From: Spizellomyces punctatus DAOM BR117
Lineage: Eukaryota; Chytridiomycota; Chytridiomycetes; Spizellomycetales; Spizellomycetaceae
Length of the DNA: 64,000 nucleotides
Assembly (NCBI RefSeq): GCF_000182565.1
Contig: NW_015971550.1
Location: forward strand, 358,579 to 422,578
Direction of reading: 5' to 3'
The notes beneath the pieces were generated by a model. The model did not search any database. It saw only the letters and a program-made list of their open reading frames with translations, and was not told the origin of the DNA. Shown piece by piece: positions 1 to 9,687 of the stretch. The number at the start of each line of letters is the position of its first letter. The stretch's first letter is position 1. Position numbers and translations under genes: made by a program.

Positions 1-1119
1 CCAAGGATGTGTGTAGGTGTGACTTGCGATTAAGTGACCATCGGAAGCTATCCGTCTCGATACGTTTGGATAAATATCCACCCCGACCGGAGATCCATCG
101 AAAAAACTGGTCGCGTTGCCGTTTACAAAAAACGTTGCCATTACTTTTTGAGAAGATAGATAATCTAAAAGCGAGCTCGTATACTTTGAGGGCGCATCGT
201 CGAAGGTCAAGGCAAATAATCCCGGCTTGCAGATCGTATACTTCGTAGCATAATTGTTGTTGTTGTCCACAAGGTTGACGCTCGCTTTTGCAGTCACCAC
301 ACTGCCGAGCTGGAAATACCCGTCCAATGATAAACCGTTCGCAGGTAGAGGTAGTGGATATTTCAACGCTACTTGTACTTTTTGTGTACTGTTGGATCCG
401 TTGACCGTTTTGACTACTGTGCCGACGACTTTTCCGCTGTAGAGAGCTCGAATGTGTATTTGCCGAGTGATGTTTGTCCATACGTTTACTTGAAACCGAT
501 GAACACCGGTGTTTGACAGATACTTCGGGAATGAACTGGTGTTTATACATCCTCGTGAATAATCAGCACAGGCTCCCCACTGAGTAGAGCTGACCAAAGT
601 GACGTTTCCGACAGTAAATTTGACTCCGGCCGGTAAATTCCATAAAACCACAGCGTACAAGCCATGGTTTAAGGAACTAGTCCAACGGGTCAACGGAAGA
701 GTGTAGGTTTTGAGAACGTTTGTTACTGACAACGTCGTGTCAAGTTTGATTCGGGTGTCGCACAAGGTTGCAGGGGGAGGTTCGATAGCAATGCCTTTCG
801 AAAGGTGTAAGCCAATCGTAATATTTGATAGAGGAGAACTAGACTTGATGTCGATTTTGATGGCCGAGATCTGACGAGCATCGTGACAACCCGTCAAGGA
901 ATACCAGTAAGAATCGGCATTGGCGCGTTGTAAAGTCAGGTTGCTCAAGAGACCGTTTGAGGCGGGTAAGTTGATTTTCATTGTGCCGTCATCACTGGTG
1001 TCTTGCCCTAAAAGGTTCGCCCCGTCCAAATATCGAGAAGGGTCTGAGAAGTCCTCTAGAACCATGTCGCCAAATGCGACATGATAAAGAAACGGCAAAA
1101 CAATTAAAGAGAGCTTCAT
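1..1119 (-). CDS. Secreted polysaccharide (chitin) deacetylase, partial (3' end beyond the left edge)
   Basis: One uninterrupted reading frame of 373 codons runs from an ATG at 1119 off the left edge. Residues 1-17 (MKLSLIVLPFLYHVAFG) form a signal peptide, so the protein is secreted or wall-bound. Residues about 18-290 are an Asn- and Cys-containing beta-rich region with many N-glycosylation sequons and no family I recognise. From about residue 300 a NodB-homology (carbohydrate esterase 4) domain begins: LFALTFDDAPS, then ATFFVNGN, then a metal-site motif SHTYTHPW. TFDD and HTYTH are the usual catalytic/metal motifs; the family more often has TFDDGP, here Ala replaces Gly. Known family members remove acetyl groups from chitin or related wall glycans. 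The catalytic C-terminal half lies outside the window. The reading frame and domain are certain; the exact substrate is inferred. Confidence 0.9.
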   Translation of the reverse strand, partial: MKLSLIVLPFLYHVAFGDMVLEDFSDPSRYLDGANLLGQDTSDDGTMKINLPASNGLLSNLTLQRANADSYWYSLTGCHDARQISAIKIDIKSSSPLSNITIGLHLSKGIAIEPPPATLCDTRIKLDTTLSVTNVLKTYTLPLTRWTSSLNHGLYAVVLWNLPAGVKFTVGNVTLVSSTQWGACADYSRGCINTSSFPKYLSNTGVHRFQVNVWTNITRQIHIRALYSGKVVGTVVKTVNGSNSTQKVQVALKYPLPLPANGLSLDGYFQLGSVVTAKASVNLVDNNNNYATKYTICKPGLFALTFDDAPSKYTSSLLDYLSSQKVMATFFVNGNATSFFDGSPVGVDIYPNVSRRIASDGHLIASHTYTHPW

Positions 1120-1639
1120 TTTTGAGAAGATTGTGCAGTCTGAAGGAGTACATTACTACATGTCAGTCTTATACTTCGGAGCGCCATAACATTTACACAT
1201 GGTATTATTCGGGTCGAGATTTTCCAGATTTTCTAGACACGAACGACTCAGCCCACCCGTGCACTACGATATCTTCTTTGTCTACGATCAATGGATGACC
1301 GCTTGTGGCTGCTCCGGTCATCGCCGTTTTCTCCACGTGCTGCTTGATAAGAAGCACATTGTCTGGTTATTGGGATTTGAAGATTACATTGTCTAATGGA
1401 GGCCTGGAACTTCTCCTGCGTCGACATTTTCTTTCCTAATACGCTGTTTAGATTAGAGACATTGGGTAATTCTGGAACAATCAACGGCATGTTTGGATTC
1501 TACGCATTTCTATTCATAGCTTTTTAAATTAAAACAATGTGCGGCACTCTTCTTGACAAGGAATGTTATCGATAACATTCGCAACCATGACGGTACCGGA
1601 TGAGCATCATTGCAGCATCACTGCAGCATAATCCGTTCC
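1120..1639. other. Intergenic region between the deacetylase and the kinase fragment
   Basis: No coding region is supported here. It should hold the promoter of the leftward deacetylase. A short AT-rich stretch lies near 1520-1580. I see no RNA gene or clear repeat. Confidence 0.5.
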
Positions 1640-2103
1640 ATGCGCGGAACCTTATCCACCGATCACTTCGCCACTATGCACAGGAACGAGTTGTTTCATT
1701 TGCTGATCGAGCAGCTTCCTCTGGGCGTCATCGTTACCGATTCCGTCGGTGGTATCCTTCTGACAAGTCAGGTCATGCGCGAGCTTTGGAATGACTGTGG
1801 TATCGATGGTGACTTGTGGAATTGCACCGACTCGAATCATCTCGTCATTTACGAAGTGAACAATGTTCTCTACACCTACGACAAGTGGCCACTCACACGG
1901 GCGATCATAAATCACGAGTGCGTGAAGGACGAGATCATCAAATTGAAGACTCGCAACAGCGCGTGCTTGTACGCCCGTGTCTCGGCTTCCCCCGTTTTTC
2001 TGCAAGGAACGTGTGCAGCCCCCAAATCACCTCTCGCTTCCTTGCCACCATGAGTCACGAAATCCGTACGCCCATACACGAATTTTTGTTAAAAGCTTGT
2101 TAA
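1640..2103 (+). pseudogene. Broken histidine-kinase fragment (PAS domain plus H-box)
   Basis: From an ATG at 1676 (MHRNELFHLLIEQLPLG) the frame encodes a PAS domain of the kind found at the front of fungal/bacterial hybrid histidine kinases: QLPLGVIVTDSVGGILL and DKWPLTRAIIN, then SASPVF. Near 2010 the frame breaks. In another frame the phosphoacceptor block SRFLATMSHEIRTPI follows, then a stop at 2101-2103. The linker between PAS and H-box is missing, and no ATPase or receiver domain follows. This is therefore a truncated, frameshifted remnant rather than a working kinase. An intron cannot rescue it, because nothing recognisable follows the H-box. The identity of both pieces is clear; the exact left end is uncertain. 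Confidence 0.75.
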
Positions 2104-2645
2104 TAACACAAGAGCAGGAACTAGATCACGCATTGTAGTAGGCATGTCCTCAAATATCAGGTTGGCCGACCGAGGCCTATCAGTACGCCAGAAACACCTC
2201 AGCATTGTCAAAACTTTCATGATCGATGTGGGGCCACGATCATTCGTCAAAGGAGAGAGAGGTTAAAAGGACTACTTTACTGCTGTGACAGCGAATACCA
2301 CAGCATTCCTTACTGCCACGGCCCATTTGGTTTATAACGCAATTATGTCAGCACCCGCCACTATCACGTGTTATCACGCGTGCGCAGCATCCACTACCCT
2401 GAGACGTATCCCTTCCGCTGACACTTTCGTTCCTTTCCACACTTGCAGCAGCATAATGTTTTCGGCTTGGAAGACCATCAACCCGCGCATCGTACGCGGA
2501 GAAGGGAGTCTTTCTATCACTCCCGTCACAACAGGAAGGGGCGATGTTCTCATGATGGCGATCATTTTCTTTGTGAGTAGTCGCGGCTAACGGCCAGCAG
2601 GCGATTCGAAAATTAATTCCTTTGAGACTGTAGTTTGGAGTTGCC
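2104..2645. other. Gap between the kinase fragment and the small membrane protein gene
   Basis: No convincing gene. A short minus-strand frame around 2374-2565 looks faintly like the start of a receiver domain, which would fit a scrambled kinase remnant, but the match is weak. The promoter of the gene at 2646 must lie at its right end. Confidence 0.4.
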
Positions 2646-3245
2646 ATGACACTCTACACTACTGAAGACTTGCCATATAGAATTGCTGGTAGTGCAATGT
2701 ATGCCTACCTGGCCTGGACTCTTGGTAGGATTACCTTGTTCATTTCGTACGTCGTTGGTGGTTTCATATATCTGACGAACCCCACAGTCGTGGACACATA
2801 CGAGACAGTGTTCGACAAGCAGCTGGAGCAGGTTAGCATCATCAAAACAACCTTGGGATTTAAGAGATGGTCAAGGGTTGCTCCGGTACGCTGACATCCT
2901 GTACATTGCTCTGTACACTATATATCAATCTCAACATTTGTGTCTGTGCAGCTGGACGAGCTCGTCGCCATCGAAACAACCACTATGGAAACAACCTCCA
3001 AGAAGCAAAAGCCTCTCTACCGTCTCGAACTGGAGTTCTACACCACCCACGGCACATATCGCATGCCCATGACAGAGACATATGTTAGTGGTGAGCACAA
3101 CAAGGAGAAATTGGAGGAGGTAGAAGATATTGTCCGCAAGTTTGCTGAAATCAAAAAATTGCCGAATTGGATGAAGGAGGAGGAACTAGAAAAGAGATTT
3201 GGGGCTGGGAAGAAGCAGGCTAAGACGCGGAAGAAGGGGAATTGA
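2646..3245 (+). CDS. Small single-pass membrane protein, unknown function
   Basis: Two exons, 2646-2831 and 2952-3245, joined across a 120-bp intron (donor GTTAGC, acceptor TGTGCAG) in phase 0, give 159 residues. Residues about 20-44 (AWTLGRITLFISYVVGGFIY) form one hydrophobic segment. The C-terminal half is charged, contains PLYRLELEFYTTHGTYRMP and a likely coiled coil (about 105-140), and ends in a very basic tail (KKQAKTRKKGN). The start is the first ATG, at ttgccATGACA. I do not recognise the family. Membrane localisation with a basic cytosolic tail is an inference from composition. Confidence 0.7.
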
Positions 3246-3627
3246 GGAGTGAACCTCAAGATCTTTCATAAAAAATACGCCTATCCATGCAAATCGCTCA
3301 CTTCTCTTAAGAACCATTATCATTTTATCTCGGCTGATTGTTGACGGAAGTTAATGGTGATCGAGGGGAGACTGGGCAAGGACTGGAGGCTTACACGTGC
3401 GTGAGAAAACGAAATGTAAAATACATTCAATGAGATGGATTGTACATATGACCCATAGTTCGGCTCTTACTCGTTGTCCGTTACGGTCATTACTATCGAT
3501 CTATAGTGTAGAGGTGACAGAAAATGGCACTAGCTACTACACCAGGGAATAAACCAGCGACAACTGGTTCGGAAAAGCTAACTAACTACTACTAGGCAAT
3601 TATACACGCAATACGTAACGGTTGGTT
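3246..3627. other. Intergenic, including the 3' flank of small gene copy A
   Basis: No gene. The stretch 3585-3640 (ACTACTACTAGGCAATTAT, then CACGCAATACGTAACGG) is nearly identical to 25050-25105 at the 3' end of the paralogous small gene, so the duplicated unit extends past the stop codon. Confidence 0.6.
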
Positions 3628-3972
3628 CTAACCGGATAATTGCCCACCACCACACGCGGTCCCTACTAGGCCTTGATCCAGAACTCTTGATGGCATTGAA
3701 GCCAGACTCTTGCATCCAGGAGCGAATCGACTGGGCAGCGTCACAAGCTGGGGGATGTTCAGCAACAAAGGCTTGGAGACTAGAGAAAAAAACTGCATGT
3801 CACTGACAGAATAATATGAAAAGAGATGATGCCATTGGTACATACCAACCAAGCTCAACAAGTGTGGCAGCATAATAGCAGCTTTGTTATCAGATCCAAT
3901 TGGTTGCTGCTGGTTCTGATTACGGTTGCTGTCAGGCGGTCGAGGTCCTCGGCACCAGAGCAGTATTCTCAT
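3628..3972 (-). CDS. Small two-exon gene, paralogue A (unknown)
   Basis: ATG at 3972 within tccaccATGAGA. Exon 1 is 3972-3846 and exon 2 is 3779-3628, joined across a 66-bp intron (donor GTATGT, acceptor TTCTCTAG), giving about 92 residues. The N-terminus MRILLWCRGPRPPD is shared with paralogue B at 25062-25334 (MRMPLWCRGPRPPD). The intron has the same position and phase, and the exon 2 end and 3' flank are also alike. A TATA box lies about 75 bp upstream of the ATG. An alternative acceptor 8 bp further in would give a different C-terminal frame ending near VWWWAIIRLE, so the exact protein is uncertain. No known domain is seen. Conservation of promoter, start, intron and 3' end between two copies supports a real transcribed unit. 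Confidence 0.5.
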   Translation of the reverse strand: MRILLWCRGPRPPDSNRNQNQQQPIGSDNKAAIMLPHLLSLVGMYQWHHLFSYYSVSDMQFFSLVSKPLLLNIPQLVTLPSRFAPGCKSLASMPSRVLDQGLVGTACGGGQLSG

Positions 3973-4045
3973 GGTGGACTGAGATTTGTTGGGCGGATGC
4001 TTTGAGTCGAGGATGGGTAAAGAGGAAAGAGGGAGCAGGTCCCCC

Positions 4046-4053
4046 TTTTATAG
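4046..4053 (-). promoter_or_regulatory. TATA box of small gene copy A
   Basis: Minus-strand CTATAAAA lies 74 bp before the ATG at 3972. It is followed by a pyrimidine-rich stretch and a TCGACT...GCAT...GCCCAAC block also present in front of copy B. Two copies of GCATGCCACACC lie just upstream (about 4100-4125). Confidence 0.6.
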
Positions 4054-4340
4054 ACCTTTGGCATGCGCCTCACCGCAGTTTAAAAAAAAAAACAATACAT
4101 GCATGCCACACCGCTGCATGCCACACCAATCTGAGCGATAGAGGGGGTTCTGATTATGCGATATGATTAACCGGATTATCCGGATAATAATGGGTCTTAG
4201 TGCCATTTTCAATCACCTCCACACTATGATATGAGGTTTTTACCGGCAATGTTTGCCGGAAAGTAGCCAACAAGCGAACAAGGGAATTGATGTTGCGATA
4301 AAATAAATTAACGATATGACCCATTGTACAAATTACAGAT

Positions 4341-7232
4341 TCATGCATCTACATCCATCCCACCGTCGCTTTCACTCTCTTCTCCATCATCATCATCATC
4401 ATCTTCTTCTTCTTCTTCGTCCTCTTCTTCTGATCCGTCACCACTGTCTTGCTCAGACGATGGACTTGCGTCGTCATCGTCATCATCATTGTGATCCTCT
4501 TGTTCACTACTACTTGGTTCATCTTCGTCCTCGGGCTCACTCCCACTCGACATTCCATATTCATGCGACCGATTCACACCATTACTAACCAACCCATTCA
4601 TCCAGTCCTCCATTTCTCCCACTACTTTACCTTCCTCCAGGCCTTCTTCTAGATCATCCTGCTCCTCAAACCCAACCATACACTCAACAGTATAATCAAC
4701 AACATAACTCTGCACCAGTAGCCCATCCGCAATTTTCAAATGTCGCTCTGTGTATGCCAAAAGTGCATCCACAATTTCTTTACATTTAGGTACACGCATC
4801 AACCGGTCCGGAGTATATGCTTTCAAAATGACATGGAGGAGGGACTGAGCGGTGCGTGCGTGCCGGGTATTTGTGTTCCAGGTCCGTATATAGTTTAGTA
4901 ATTGAGCAAGTTTGGAATCGCTTAGGTTGGAGATGATGCTGTCGACGGCGGTCGAGCCGAGAATGCTGGATGGGTCTTGGCGGTTCGTGGAAAGGTCTTC
5001 GAAAAGGGTGAGGAGGCGGAAAGGTTGGTCTAGGCGCATGGCAAGGAGAATGGCATTTTTGTAGTCGCGCTTGTGGAGGTAATTGGAGAGGTCTTGTTCT
5101 CTGTTGAACAAGAGGGTGTTAGAGACGTGTACATGAGAGAGATTGGTCTAGAGAGGGACTTACAGGAGTACCCGCTCCTCGTTCTCTCTTTGCTTCTTTT
5201 CTTCTTCTTGTATCGTCATGTCCTCCCATACGACGATGGTAGAATCTGATGAACCCGACACAACGTATTTTTCGTCCTTCTGTACCGCCAATGCCCAGAT
5301 CTGCAAACATCCGGTTATTAAACGTCCCAGACATTCCACACTTTATTCCCACTCAACTCACTCGATCTTCGTGTCCATCTAGAGTTGTCACGCATTCGTT
5401 GCTTCGTATCGTCCAGAGCTTTACCAACCCATCAGATCCGCTAGACACCAATTGCATCCCGGCCGACAGGAACGAAACCGAAAGAACAGAGTTCAAATGT
5501 CCTTCAAACGTCTACCAAAAAAGAAATAAGCACCTTTGCAAGAACACCACACATATACACACATACTGACCTTGACACAACTGAAGTCCACGACACTCCA
5601 CAACTTGATAGTCTTATCCGTCGAACTCGTCGCCAAAACTTGATCAACCGGTGAAAACGCCACAGACCATATACCTCTCTTGTGGCCTTTGAAAACTCCC
5701 AATAACCGCCCGTCCTCCATCGCCCACAGCTTAGCAGTCTTATCCAATGAGCCTGAAGCGAATACTTTGTCGTTGGGTGCCACGGCGATGGATTGAATGT
5801 CCTTGTCGTGGGCTTGGAAGGTGTAACGGGTTTTGAGTTTGGTGACTTCGGTTGAGGCCGAAGTGTCGGGTATTTCCCAGACCTTAATGGTACGATCATG
5901 GGAACCGGATAGCGCGAATCGAGATGATTTTCGTCCAAATGCGACCGTGCTAACGGGTTCGGTGTGCCCAACGCCGACACCGATTTGTTGGTACCGCTTG
6001 CTCGGTTCCTCATCTGGTAGAAATCTCCATATAATAACTTTGTGATCCCTTGCACCAGATGCCAACAAACTCCCATCATTTGACCGATCGATGCTCATTA
6101 CTATTTCGGAGTGTCCATAGAGAATGTCACAGTTCATTGTGCTCATGTTGTAAATGCGGACTTGCTCCGTGTTTGTCACCACAGCCAAGTGTGTATCCTC
6201 TGGGCCCATGAATTTGAGATCCAAGACTTCCTCATTGTATCCTGCAATCTGTCGAGTACGCTTCAAGCCCGAAGTAAGATTGTAAAAGAGAATGTTTTGG
6301 TCACTTGTGATGGCGACGAGGGTGTTACTTTTTTGGAGATATTGTACGTCTATGATAACGTGTTTGCTGTTCAATTCCGGTTCTTGAGCGAGGATGCAAG
6401 TACCGGCTTCTAGATCCCATATTCGCACGATGCCCTTGTCCCCACCAGTGAAAGCAAGGATCTTTGATCGTCTCTCGTCGACAGGAACATCTGCATCCGC
6501 CGACACCAGCCCAACGCTCTCGACCGACTCATATATGGGTACAGTCTTCTCCAACGACCCTGTCTCAAAATCCCAGACGTTGACCACCTTATCCCTGGCA
6601 CCGCTCACAAGAAACTTTCCATCCGCAGTGAAATCCAATCCGCGAACCACACTCACATGGCTCTCCAAAACAGCCACACAAGACCTCGCATGCAAATCCC
6701 ACACCCGAATCTTACAATCATCACTTCCAGACACCAATTTCAACTTCTTCGCATTAGGATGAAATTTGACCACACTCACAATCCCACTGTGCCCTCGGAA
6801 ATTGTGCGTACAGTATCCTCCATCTACATCCCAGACCTTCACCGTGCTATCAGCACTCCCTGTCGCGACAAGTGTTGACGTTGGATCAAAATCCATCGCA
6901 AGAACGGGTGCCTCATGAGCCTTCCAACTCTTGGCTTTTTCACCTGTTGCGAGGTCCCAGAGGACCAATAATAGACTTTGCGAAGCGCTCATGAGATGTG
7001 TTCCAGAGGGGTTCACGGCTATACATGATATTGAATCTGCTTCGCCTTTAAGCCGGTGAACGGTACGGCCCGTCGTGAGGTCAAGGACATTGACATCGTC
7101 TGCAACCGGTGTAACAAGAAACGCTTCATCGCGAGTGATAACAGCCTTCCCACCCGTATATATTGACTCTATTGTTGTCACATTTCGAAAATGTGTCTTC
7201 AAGTGGAGCTTGCCGTACTGCACTGCGGCCAT
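4341..7232 (-). CDS. UTP13: Utp13/TBL3, WD40 subunit of the U3 small-subunit processome
   Basis: Four exons (7232-5571, 5511-5362, 5300-5164, 5100-4341) join in frame to 902 residues; introns are 59, 61 and 63 bp. The protein is a run of WD40 repeats (for example HSGIVSVVKFHPN, VVRGLDFTADGKFLVSG, KGHKRGIWSVAFSPVDQ) forming the tandem propellers of Utp13/TBL3. After these comes the helical Utp13 C-terminal domain (DLSNYLHKRDYKNAILLAM through YTVECMVGFEE). A long acidic Asp/Glu/Ser tail ends in GGMDVDA. The family works in the UTP-B complex in nucleolar processing of 18S pre-rRNA. The start at 7232 (MAAVQYGKLHLK) is chosen because the longer frame begins with TTG. The acidic tail makes it somewhat longer than yeast Utp13. 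Confidence 0.93.
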
Positions 7233-7271
7233 TTTATGGAAATGCCCGACGTCGTTTGCAGAGATCACCAA

Positions 7272-7912
7272 AAAGCGTTAAAACAAATAATAGCGCTGTT
7301 CTGATGCCACCAATCATTAGCCGTTCACGTGCGCATGACTGGGCCACATTATGGCATAAGCAGGAGTCTGTGGTTTACCCCACTTTTTCAGACTCTAGCA
7401 GTGCAAGATTCCTGCAGACTTTGGGGCTCAATAACTCATAGAGATGTATGCCATGCTCCAATAAACCTACTTGGTATGTCTCCATTGTCCGTCCCAGAAA
7501 GCTATAGAAGAGTCTATTTGAAAGAAATGATGAGCTGTATTTTTCTTTCGCAAAGGACGCCAAAAGGAATAAGAGCCATCTCTGGAATTATTATGCAAGT
7601 TTACGCAGTTTCCGAACATGAATGTGTGAACACCACCATGCATGCAAGTCGTGAATGTTTGAAAGAAACTGATGATGATGGGGTATGCACGGGATGTCAC
7701 GTAACTAAGCCACCACTTTCGTCATTCAAATGCGACAAATATCTCGTTCGATTAAAGGTATAGTGGTATATTATCTTACGCTAAGATTTATAAAGGATAT
7801 AATGGTTTATCTTACGGTAAGATTTATGATACCCTAAATCGTTCCTCTTTACGCTACGTCCCTCCCTTTTAACCATATGAAAGCAGTTGCCCAACCCGGT
7901 CTTACACAATCT
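7272..7912. other. Intergenic region with a 38-bp tandem palindromic repeat
   Basis: An open frame at 7329-7763 shows no recognisable domain and begins with GTG. At 7754-7790 and 7792-7827 an imperfect 37-38-bp unit is repeated; each copy holds the near-palindrome ATCTTACGNTAAGAT. It lies just beyond the 3' end of the 7-TM gene. Confidence 0.5.
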
Positions 7913-8755
7913 TCAAACCATTTGAGGAGGCTGCGTCTGGCTTGGCTTCCTGTCTCTTCCTGCTGCTGCGCTAGTTACCGATTGCTCCCTTCCAGACGAA
8001 ACCTCCGACACGTAGTCCTTTCGAGTGCCGTTCTTGCTCCTCAACTTGTCCTTCTTGATGTTATCGAATAATCGGAGCACAAAGAGAGTTTTGAAGGCGT
8101 AGATGGGACACTTGCTGAGCACGTCGAAGCTGAAGTGCACCAGCTTGGCATAGCAGAGCTCTCCAACACTCAACATGATGATGAAGATAATGTACCGGAG
8201 CAAGTCGTTGATTTGACTTTTGGACAGACTGGCGTTTCGTCGAATGACGTGGAACATGTTGAGGTCAATGTAGATCTCAATCGCAAAGGTCAGAAGCTTC
8301 GTGAAGATTCCAACTTTGTTCACAAGGTCCCAGTCGAGGGGAAGGTAGAAGGAGGAACCAAACACCATAACGTCGGCAGTGATGATCCCCAAATGAAGAA
8401 TACCAAGTCCGATCATCACCTTTTCCACGTAATTGCTTGACACTGCAAAGACCTTGTACCGATCCCGAAGCATCCAGACACAAGCGTTGGCCATGACAAT
8501 GTAGCCGATGCCATCGAATATGACCCAAGCGTAGTTCATGTTGTTAACCTCGAATACGGAAATGTAGAACAAAACCGTGTGCACAATGTTTCCTATGATC
8601 TGGAACATGATCGTCGACGACATTTTTGTCCATCGTGTTTCGAATAGGGAAATGTACGTAACGATGTTGAGAACATTGAGAAGAAGAGATGTTGTGACGT
8701 TTGCTATAGCGAGCTTGTGGAGGTAGAGAGCGAGACCGAGGAGGGGATCACTCAT
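7913..8755 (-). CDS. Intronless seven-transmembrane protein, unknown family
   Basis: A single exon of 280 codons from an ATG at 8755. About seven hydrophobic helices are visible: near residues 17-37, 45-66, 78-96, 111-131, 146-164, 184-205 and 211-227. The order and spacing resemble a serpentine receptor or fungal 7-TM protein, but I cannot assign it to a known receptor class. The cytosolic C-terminal tail is basic and Ser-rich (DKLRSKNGTRKDYV, then SSGREQSVTSAAAG), suitable for phosphorylation. The lack of introns is unusual next to its neighbours. A TATA box lies about 140 bp upstream. Ligand and role are unknown. Confidence 0.8.
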   Translation of the reverse strand: MSDPLLGLALYLHKLAIANVTTSLLLNVLNIVTYISLFETRWTKMSSTIMFQIIGNIVHTVLFYISVFEVNNMNYAWVIFDGIGYIVMANACVWMLRDRYKVFAVSSNYVEKVMIGLGILHLGIITADVMVFGSSFYLPLDWDLVNKVGIFTKLLTFAIEIYIDLNMFHVIRRNASLSKSQINDLLRYIIFIIMLSVGELCYAKLVHFSFDVLSKCPIYAFKTLFVLRLFDNIKKDKLRSKNGTRKDYVSEVSSGREQSVTSAAAGRDRKPSQTQPPQMV

Positions 8756-8891
8756 GTTGCAGATCTGGGTCGTTGGAACTTTAAGTATATGCTTTGAGTG
8801 AGACTCTTAAAGACTTGAAGCCGAACAATAGGTGAAGGAACAAGGAGCGCACCCAAGGAATGCAATGGGGAGACGAGTACCCCCCACTTCG

Positions 8892-8902
8892 GTTTTTATA
8901 AG
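8892..8902 (-). promoter_or_regulatory. TATA box of the 7-TM gene
   Basis: Minus-strand TTATAAAAACC lies about 140 bp upstream of the ATG at 8755, in otherwise mixed sequence. Confidence 0.45.
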
Positions 8903-9687
8903 GAGCCTTTTTGCCTCCTCGCCATGTTCGTTTCTTGCAATGAAGTCTATATCCATTCCACAGATCTGAATATCCACTTACAAATAAACTTAGCGAGGCC
9001 TTTCGGACTCTATTGGGGGTGGCATTTGCCTCATTCAGTTTGCGCACTGAACAAACAGGGATCTAGCCAGGTCAATACACGGCGTTCCCGACCGTACCGA
9101 TGGAAACTATTCATCAGCAAAGACACTGGGCAGGCGGCGCTCTCCAAGCGTCCGCCAACCATCACCAAACGCTCTCATTGCAGAGATAATACCCTCAGGG
9201 CTTTATTTAGCATTGTGTGTAAATGAAAAACAATAAACCTACCAGATCTACCGGGCCCACTGCCAGATCACATAAAACTAAAAATACCCCAAGATCATGA
9301 GGACAATGCATTGTCACTGTATAGGCTTACCAAGCTGAAGTAGTTCTTTACCCTATAGGATCAGACAAGCAAGATGAAAAGCGTAGGGGGTGTTGGGTAT
9401 TGTTCCAGCAGCCGGGTATCAAAACAAAATGGGCGCCTTTATTTTTCTTAAACATTGTGAAAATATCGATTTGTTTGCGCGGCCCTGGAAATGATCGAGG
9501 CCTATATTTACATGTGATCATGATAATCCCTGGTATCCGGCGATGCGTTGGAACATAATAATGCATTCATTATTACATAGTCTCCAAATAATAATAATAT
9601 GAAATAATTGAATATACAGGAAAAAAAATAAATCCCAGTCCAGGGTCCAGGCCGGTGTGCACACGCAGAATAGTAAAATGAAAGTAT
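8903..9687. other. Intergenic between the 7-TM gene and the WD40-5-phosphatase
   Basis: About 0.8 kb with no supported gene. The right part (about 9560-9687), with AT-rich runs such as ataataataat, is likely the 3' UTR of the leftward phosphatase gene. Confidence 0.5.

Noticed and set aside
2374-2565. Minus-strand frame resembling the start of a response-regulator receiver domain (AENIMLLQVWK)
   Set aside because: Only a few residues fit, and the phosphoacceptor Asp and later motifs are absent; too weak to call.
7232-7271. Extended Utp13 start upstream of 7232
   Set aside because: The extension begins with TTG; the ATG at 7232 aligns with the family N-terminus.
7329-7763. 144-codon open frame between Utp13 and the 7-TM gene
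   Set aside because: Begins with GTG, no domain, no splice partners; likely chance.
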